NCBI GenBank assembly: GCA_000727475.1
Contig: KL647289.1
Coordinates: forward strand, 77,633-141,632
DNA length: 64,000 bases
Direction of reading: 5' to 3'
Origin: Sarcocystis neurona
Lineage: Eukaryota; Apicomplexa; Conoidasida; Eucoccidiorida; Sarcocystidae
The stretch's first letter is position 1, and every line of letters begins with the position of its first letter. Positions 56,101 to 64,000 of this stretch are shown here, piece by piece. The translations under genes were made by a program, and so were the position numbers. Under the pieces are notes generated by a model, which was not told the DNA's origin, made no database searches, and saw only the letters and a list, made by a program, of their open reading frames with translations.

Positions 56101-59100
56101 CCGCCGCGCGTCCACTTCACGCGCCGTGGTGCCGCCCTCTTCCGTGTCTGCTGGCGGTCCTGTGCTTCAGCTGGCGCACAGCCACTCGATTTTTTTGGCG
56201 GAACTGCCGCAGACCCAACAGAGCAGCTCCGTCTGCTGCGGAGAGGAGCTGCGTGGTTGCGATGCGAGCGCGACTCACGGCAGCATCCCCGATTCCGCCC
56301 CGACAACACTGTAGTAGAAGCGGTCTTCTATCGTGTTCACGACAACGGTGTATCACCCTGCCGTGCGGCCGCTGCGAAGGCCTGACCTGCTGCCGCGTTG
56401 CACCTGCTGGCGAGCTGCCCTGCCACGTCACACCAGCGCGTGACCGGCGTGTGTGTGGATCTCTTCCAGATCTGCGGGTGGCATCTACTCTTGCTCCTGC
56501 GCTGCTCTTGCGCTTGCTGCTGGTACGGGTCCTTGCAGCGGGTGTACGTGTGCTGCTGCCACCCCACCACCAACCGACGCGTGCAAAGGTGATTTGCCGG
56601 CGTTGGCAGGCCTGTCTCTGCCCCAGGAACCCAGCACAACCAACACAGGTGCGGCCCTGCAACTGCAGGTGCTGCTACCGCCAAACCACCACCCCGGTAC
56701 CTATCAGTGGCGTCTTCTCGTCTACACAGATCTGCTGGTGTGCCGCTCGCGCTCCTCCCTCCTCGGTGTCGTTGCTGCTGCGAGCTTCTTCTGTGTCTCC
56801 GTTACTCCGCGCGCTGCTGCGTGCCGCTGGAGTCCCTAAGCTGCTGCCGCTGTCTTCCCTCCTATTGTATCGCAGAGGCTGCGCCGCCCGCGTTATCACT
56901 CTCACCGCGCGCAGGGACGCGTTGCTCTAAAGCTCTTCCGCGATGCTCTGCTGCGTACCCGTGGAGTGGTGGCTGCTGTTGCCGATGTCCCGCCTACACC
57001 GCCCAGCGCGCCGCCTATTACTGTACGCGGCCCCTACTACCCTGCTACTGCCCCTGCCGGCCGCTGCTGCTTTTGTTGCTTCCTGCCGGCGTTGGCGCTG
57101 CCTCCTCTCTTGGGCTGTGTTGCTCGTGCTTCCGCCAGGGCTGCTGCTGTTGCTGTCTCTTTTGCCGGGTCTGCTGCTGCGTGTCCACCCAGGGCTGCGC
57201 GGGGTCGTGTACTTGTACATCGCCTCCCTCTGTCTGCAACTGTTTCTGGCGACCACACGTGCCTCGGCGGCTCTCGAGCACCTTTCGGCTGCTGCTTCTC
57301 CCCACGCTAACGCTACGGTGGGGTGTATATGTGCCGGAGCTGCTCTTTGGCCGCTACGTGGCCGCTACACTGCTGCCGCTGCTTTACGTTACACGCTCCA
57401 CGTCCACCAATCCTCCTGTGTTCTCTGTTTAGCACTCACTGCTGCTGACACTGCTGCTCAGCCCCGATGGTACCAAGAATGCTAGGTGCAGCTACCACAC
57501 GACTTTTTAGTGCTGCTTCTTTCCAACCTGGTATCACAGCCGTCCCACCTGCTGTTGCAGCCTCCTTCACCTCGCCGCCACCCAGTTTTCGCCTGCCTGT
57601 GCAAGGCCGCAAGCCCAGGGCACCGCTTTTGCTGATGATATGACCAGGGTTCCAGCACTGCTGTTGCTGCTGCTGGTACTACTCCTCCTGGCCCTTTGTT
57701 GTTGCTGTTGGCGATACGCTGCCCGGCTTTGCTGTTGTAGTTCTTGTCTCGCTGCCGCTTCGCAAACATCTCCAAGACCTCCTACACGGAGGCGGCGGTG
57801 GACCGTAACAACGGCAGCGGCAGAACTTGTCGTGTGGGGCCGCACGTTCCACACTAAATCTTCAGATGTGTTTCTAAAAAAAAAAGCGCTTCTTCTGTTC
57901 CACGTGCGAACACCAAAGAGATCCAGCAGACACCATGCGCAGATGGGAAGGAGGCGAAGATGCGGAAGGCGAATAGAGCAGTCAGGGAATAGCAGAACAG
58001 ACAGAACAAGGAGCGGTGTGAACTGTTTCTAAACGCACGTGCTCCACAGCTCCCCTGCTGATATTGCTGCTATGGCGGCGTGGTCTGACGCGGCGCCTGC
58101 TGCGACAGCCGCACCATCAGAACGACGTCGGCGCCCGCTGCAGCCAACAAGTGTCGATCCACACCACCAAACGGTGCGAGGAGGTGGTTCGCAGGCCGCC
58201 CGCTGCTGCAGCTGGTGCTGCTGCCCAGCTACTGTCACGAAGAATCGGCTGTGTTGCTCGCGCCCTCGCTACTGCTGAGGTTCTTCACTCAGGCCTCTTC
58301 GAGCGCTTCCCTTGTCGGCTGCTGTCCACGTCGCGCTGCTGCGGCTCGGTTGACACGCGATCGTCGGCTGCTATTGTGACGTTTGATGCTTTTGCCCTTG
58401 CAGGCTGCTTCGTTGCCGCTGCTGCTGGTCAGGGTTGTGCGCGTGCGACCAGGTTTCCCTATGACTGAACTTCTGGTACAGACTGCTGTCTCTGCGCATC
58501 CGCCGCTGTTGTACGTATGCTTACCCACCTGCAAAGTGCGGCAGTCCAGTCACCTGAGCCCGTTGTGCGAGAATCCTGCTGGGAGACCCAAGCTTTTGCT
58601 TCTTTGGACACGGTAGTGCAGCCACAGCAACTAAGCATCGCCGCCGCTGCTATCGCTACCCGTGCCCTTGTTGCTGTCTGTAGCTGCTCCACCACCTGCT
58701 GTTCCTCTGCCGCCAGCGGGCGGCGTTGCTTCTGTCCGTGCGGTAGCCAGTGCTCCTGCTGCAGTCCCAGGGGCCTTGTGGCAGCTGCGTGTACTACGGT
58801 AGTAGGCGCCGACAGCTGCAACAACACAAAGTACTTGGGAAAAGAACCAGTCGCGACAACAACAGCTGCTGCTGAAAGACGGATCTACGAACTTGCAGGC
58901 GATCACGTGCTGCCGCCGCAAGCTCTCCACGTGCTGGTCTCGTTGTAGCAAGCACCCACTGTCACTGCAGCTCACACGCGGGAAGGCGTGCGTAAGAGAG
59001 AGATGCTTTGGAATGTGTCGAAACGTCGCTATTGCAACTTGGGAACTTCTGCGTTACCCTCCCGTTCTGGTTATTGCTAACGCGGTTTCTTCCTCGTAGC

Positions 59101-62000
59101 GATACGTCTCGGCTCGGCCAGTCCTGCTGTTGGTGGTGCGAACACCATAGCTGCTTCAAGTAGAACTGCTGGTGGAAGGACCGCCTGCGGAAACGGCTGC
59201 TATTGGGGCACGCCGGTATTTCTGCTCCTGCTTCACGTACTGCTGCGAATGCTGCAGCTGTTGCTGTCGGGAGTAATGACGCTTCTGCTGAAAGAACTGT
59301 TGTCGCTGCAGCTGCTGGTCTGGGTGGCTGTGTGTGTCTGCACGTTGTGCTGTTGCTCCGGCGAGTGTCGTTACTCCGCATCTGGGTGAGCAGCTGCTGG
59401 AGTGTGTCTGCTGGACTGGTATCAGCGAAGCGGTGGCTGCCGCTCTTTTTCAAGACGGGGTGCTCCGAGTGCTGCTGTTCTTAATGTCGTGTAGGTCATC
59501 ATTTGTACGCTTCTGCTGCTGTTACTGCTAGCAGGAAGGTTGCTGACGCTTATTCTCCTACACGTGTTCGTTACCGATGCTGCACCGCCGTATACACTGG
59601 AACGGAAAAAGAGGTTGGCACACGGGGCGAGACACTCGAGGTAACACGTCGGCGCGAATCTAAGGATTACTGCCGCTGGTGCTAATGCTGCTGTTGCTGG
59701 TTCTACTGGTGTGGTCACTCGAGGTACTGATATACACATCGCTTTTGATGCGTACGCAGGAATCTTTCTGGTGTAACTGTTCTGGCTGGACTGCTCGCGT
59801 GGTGTTGGCCACACTGCGCTGCTCCTGGTTCTTCCACCGGTGCTGCCGCCGCTACCGCTGGTAGTGCTGCTGCTGCTGCGGACGTGGCGTGCCTGCCTGC
59901 CGACACCCTCTGCTCAGCAGCAACAACCGCAGATGGTTGTGTAGAACAGACACCACAGGTGCTGCAGATGGACCAGTGCTTGTCCACTCCTAGGTGAGGC
60001 GACTGACACAAAGAGTAGCCCCTGCCCTAGCGCTGGCACGAAAGTCCTAAAGCGTAGCAGCAGCAGGGCAAGCCTTCAACACAAAATTTTATCTCTGTTA
60101 CCCTGACGGAAAGGGCAGCAGCGACCAGAAGCGAGTAGAAGACGTGGTAGTCGCTGTGGTAGTAATAGTAGGTGCAGTACAGAAGTAGACCTTCAGAAGG
60201 TTTGACGGCTACAGGTCTCGACACAAGGGAGACGCCTCCCCCGTTGCAACGGGGGGATGGTCCAGGAAAAGCCTCAGCATCGGCGTCCGCGAACCAGCGA
60301 GTGGCGGGCAGAGATGCTGAGGAGGTTAGAAGTTGCGTGAGAAGAGGAAGATATCAGCGTTGTTGATTCTGAGACACGGAGGCGTCTGTGTTGTAGATGA
60401 AGAAGACCTGCAGACAACATTGCGTCTGCGCGCCACGGCGATCCTCAGTACAGATGTGTGCGGACAGAGCAGCGGTGTTGGTGAAGGTGGTGATCCTGGT
60501 GCTGCTCGCGCTGCTTCTGTGCCACTGCTTCTTCGTCGTCCTTCACTCCAAGACCTCGTTCACACGCGTAGCTGCCTGTGTTGCTGCTCCCGGTGCAGAT
60601 GCTACGTCTTCTGCCGATGGTGTCCCTCCTTCGCACGCAGCCACTGCAAGGGAAGCAGTGACAACAGCAGCTTGACCGGCCGACACCGACTCGTACTCGC
60701 CACTGGTCGAGGCGAGCAGGCCGCAGCACATACTCCCACCCTCCGCGCGCGATCCTCAAACGCAGCGGCAATCGTAAAGACGACGTGTGCCTACAACGTA
60801 GGCGACGATGACGGCAGCCTCATCCTCAAGCCAGCGCACCACTGGCCTCGGAAAATGATGCAGAAAAAGCAGCACCAGCAGCAGCTTGTAAATCACGCAT
60901 AGCCGCTGCACACGCGAGAGCCTTGCGCAGCTGTTGCAGCAGAGTAAAAACCTCTACGAACTGCAGGACGAAACCGAGAGGAGGAAGAGTGGAGTAGCAG
61001 CCGCAGCAGACGCCACTCGATACACAGAGGGACTGCAACAGCAGCACAAGCAGGTGTAGAGCAAGGGAGAATTTTGTCTTTTCGTCCGGCGAGTAGGGGT
61101 AACCGACGCCTTGAGCACGAACCATAGCAGCTGCTGTGTGGCTTGAATCAGATGGGAGTCCTCCGCCTTGCCCTGTTGCCGCGGCTGCAGGTGCTCGTGT
61201 TGATGGCGGTGCTGATGTTGCTGCTGGTGTTGTTCTTCCTGTCATCACGGGAGCTCTTTACGCCCTTGCTGGCTTTCAAATGTCACTTCTCCTGTTGTAA
61301 ATACAGCTACGCTTCGAACTGTTGCCACTGCTGCTCCTTCTGCTGCCGTTTTTCCTGCTGCGACTGCTACTGCTTCTGCTGCTGGTGCCTGCTGCTGCTC
61401 GTAGCGCGGCTGCTGCAATCTGTTGCGAGAAGGCGACTTGTACACTTCCCTTCTGCTGCAGCAAGAGATGTAGATGACAACCGTCGCTGGTGGTAATTCG
61501 TGGAACCAGCGGCCAATCTCAGCGTGCTGGGGTCCGGCTGTAGGTGCTGTTCCCACAGGCACAATTCGTAAGAGGCTGCCGCCTTTCTTTATTTTGTTCT
61601 GCTGTTGCGCAACCTGCGAGTGTACAGCCGTATTTGTTGCTGACGGTGATGATCGTGCCTCTTAGCGGACGCTGGTGGAAGAACTCTGTGACAAATCCCT
61701 GCTGCACACCCTCACTCGCAAGCAGCGCATCGCTTCCGTACTATAAAATTACCTGTCATTAGAAAGGTGCACTGGCTATTTCTGTTTTAGTCAGAAGAAC
61801 AAACATTTGCACATATGTCTGGTTGTATTATCTCTTCTTTAGCACGAACAATTGTCCTCCTGTGGTGGAACCTGTGCGTAGGTTATGGACATTTTTGTAG
61901 CGACTACGCAGAAGACTAGAGCTGCGAAATAGCCGCTGGGTAGACACAGTAATAGTGAATGCTCTCCGTGTAGGCGCAGGACCTAGTAGTACTGTTATCT
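53129..62000. other. CpG-rich degenerate CTG-like region, no gene supported
   Basis: Nearly 9 kb in which the plus strand is full of short GCTG/TTGCTG/CTACTG words but rarely has more than four perfect CTG units. CGCGCGCG runs are common up to about 56 kb. Frames are open on both strands because the words lack stops, not because they code. No domain, no phase-consistent splicing and no RNA gene was found. It looks like eroded trinucleotide satellite. Confidence 0.45.
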
Positions 62001-64000
62001 CTCTTTGCGCGTGTGGAAAAGTACGTTTCTCGCTACACACATATATGCTTTACCAATATTCTGTTTGATGCACGACCATGCATTTGCATTGCAGCAGCAA
62101 CGTCGTACTTCTGCAGAAGAGCTACGCCACTTCTCCTTTTAGCGTACTGCTGAATACTCCTCGCTTTTCTTGGTCTCTTGTCTTATTTACTTATTTATTC
62201 TCGTTCTCCTCCGTAGTGCTGGAAGTCACCTTCCAAACGAACGAAAAATATATGTGTTTCTATTAGCGGCGCTTTCGCTATCGAAACCCGAAAATTGTCA
62301 GACTGGCCCATCTACATCTTGGACGACACCGTCTCCAACTGTGTGGCACGAGTATCCTGCTTTCACATTTCTGGCTTGCCTTGTCGGGTAAACGGTGAGT
62401 CATTTCTTTCTATCCAGTCTCCCCACTGTGTGCTGGTGCGAAGATATGAATACCTAATACACCTACATCTGCACAATACATCCATGTCTGTGTGCAGTGT
62501 ACGTACACATGGATACGTGTATGCAGACAAACCAACGCCTTGTGAGTGCAGTTACAGAACAAGTGTCGATGCAATAAATACACGCAGAGGAACGCCATGG
62601 CGTGCATCGGTAATTATAAATATAGATACCTATATTCGTATACTCATACCTACACATATATATACATATATATGTATTAGATATGTGGGTAGATAGAGAA
62701 ATATATGCGTAAATCTCACTTAGCTCTGTAAGGCAGCAGTGCGTCCAGTGACTTCGATGCTTCCGTGGCTCTCCTCTGATTTATTTGAGCGGATTAAGCA
62801 ACTTCGTGTGAGAGACATCTACACCATCCGCCCAAACTCTGGATGATGCACTTACTTGCTTTCTTTCTTCTGTGATCAAGTGTCTCCTCAGTCGAGTGGA
62901 CATGGAGTCTGAAACTACTGTTTAACGGCTTGCTTCCAGTATACAGGGGGACGAGGTCTCTGCTTACTCCGCTCCCTGCCAGTGTCCGAATATCTTCCTT
63001 GTTTGTCCTAGAACATAATTCGTCCGAAAAACTACCTCAAAATGCTCCCACTTCTCCGCAGTCGACAAGTCACAACTTTTTGTAGCAAAGCTCTGGCTGT
63101 TCTCTGGCCTGGTTTTCAACACTTGACTGGACGAGGCGCATAGTCCCTCACTTCTGTTCTGAAGCACACCAAAATATATCACAGACCGTATTCTGTTCCG
63201 CACCATTACAGGCAGCATCTACTTGTGTATATATTTCGTATGTTACGATTTCAAGGAGACGTGTACGTCTGCATGTGTTACTTTGAGTCAAACGGCATAC
63301 GCACCTGCTTTCATTTTATAAAGTACCACAACACTGCACCTTCCTGATTCCCTGATTGTTTTTTTTTCATTAAACGAGATTCATAGTTCCTAAGTGTCAC
63401 GTGTGTCTCAGTATCACGTTACTGCCCCTCGCATTAAAACGAGTACACAGCCGACATTTCCGCCTTCTCAAAGTCGCGTCTGTCTGTTCGTATAACGATT
63501 TCCTCTGTCACTTCTCCGTCTTTCTCTGGACCACTGATTTTCCGTTGGAAAAGGTTTCAACCCCTTGCACGCCCTCCTCCACAAACCTACACACAGCAGG
63601 CGTACTGCTGTGTCTTCTAGAGTCGAAAATTGTAAATTTGTTGTTTCCACTTACGTGTGTGTGTCTTGTGTCCTCTCTCGCGCTCTTCATGAACTTGTGC
63701 TGCCACTTGCCACTGCCCCACGCAGCTAAGGTCATCTCTCCTGTAGCAGATGCTTGTGTTGTCGTCGACGTTCGAACGAGACCTTAACTTTGTGTATGTT
63801 CCTGCCTCACTTCGACACATTTCTTCGATAATTACATTTGTGATTGCTGCCTGTGTTATTGACAAAGAGGAAATCTACTGTTTCGCCTCCGCCAGCTTCT
63901 CTACTTAGGTCTTAAGTCGCAGCGGTGTCCATTGAAGCTCCTGGCTCCGAATGAAACTTGCACGACTCTTAGTCCTTTTAGTTGCTCCACCCGTCACTCT
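62001..64000. other. non-coding end of the window
   Basis: Ordinary composition with a TATA/CATA patch near 62,630-62,680. The minus frame at 63,218-62,964 and the plus frame at 63,401-63,787 are open but have no recognised motif. Nothing else seen. Confidence 0.4.

Noticed and set aside
62964..63218. minus frame with a vague RNase-H-like SFATKS...LSTAEK pattern
   Set aside because: The resemblance covers a few residues only and no other retroelement block lies nearby.
1..64000. CRISPR array, rRNA, tRNA or telomere repeat
   Set aside because: No regular spacer-repeat pattern, no conserved rRNA or tRNA box, and no run of TTTAGGG or CCCTAAA was seen.

Overview
The window looks like nuclear DNA of a coccidian apicomplexan, most likely an Eimeria species. 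Three things point there. (CAG)n/(CTG)n trinucleotides are dense and are read as runs of Gln, Ala or Ser inside coding exons. Four apicomplexan-type AP2 DNA-binding domains lie in one huge, intron-rich gene. The rest is divided into CAG-rich blocks, AT microsatellite blocks and quieter DNA. No bacterial gene organisation is present, and I found no rRNA or tRNA gene. All gene models were built by hand from reading frames, splice sites and intron phase.

Layout. (1) 1-12.2 kb: scattered small minus-strand exons of what appears to be one coiled-coil, Gln-rich protein running off the left edge. Its large introns carry a degenerate GTAGAC-type repeat of about 2.4 kb, a CTGTCTCC-type repeat and TA/CATA microsatellites. 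(2) 12.2-24.8 kb: a gene desert without CAG repeats. It holds a possible decayed reverse-transcriptase segment, an 83-bp duplication and an eight-copy tandem array built on a 79-bp unit. (3) 24.8-28.7 kb: a minus-strand gene with one very long exon encoding an Ala/Ser/Gln-rich protein of at least 1264 residues and unknown function. (4) 28.7-29.9 kb: intergenic DNA with GCATGC sites and a 14-bp array. (5) 29.9-49.6 kb: the main gene, a 16-exon minus-strand ApiAP2 regulator. Every exon junction I propose keeps phase, giving 11,706 nt (3,901 codons plus stop), with four AP2 domains, each split by an intron, and an ACDC-like C-terminus. (6) 49.6-51.5 kb: the upstream flank, with one small weak plus-strand ORF. 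(7) 51,534-52,139: an assembly gap of N. (8) 52.1-62 kb: very GC- and CpG-rich, degenerate CTG-like DNA. Only one plus-strand exon near 52.8-53.1 kb looks protein-like, plus a possible LSD1-type zinc finger next to the gap. (9) 62-64 kb: ordinary non-coding sequence.

How it fits together. The three convincing genes are all on the minus strand, in the order ApiAP2, orphan Ala/Gln-rich protein, then, beyond the desert, the coiled-coil protein. The ApiAP2 protein is expected to be a nuclear sequence-specific regulator. The GCATGC sites upstream of its neighbour match a motif class known to be bound by apicomplexan AP2 factors, but a regulatory link between these genes is only a hypothesis. The palindrome GGTGTACGTACACC and close variants recur at dispersed sites and inside the 79-bp array, and are the most striking unexplained short signal here.
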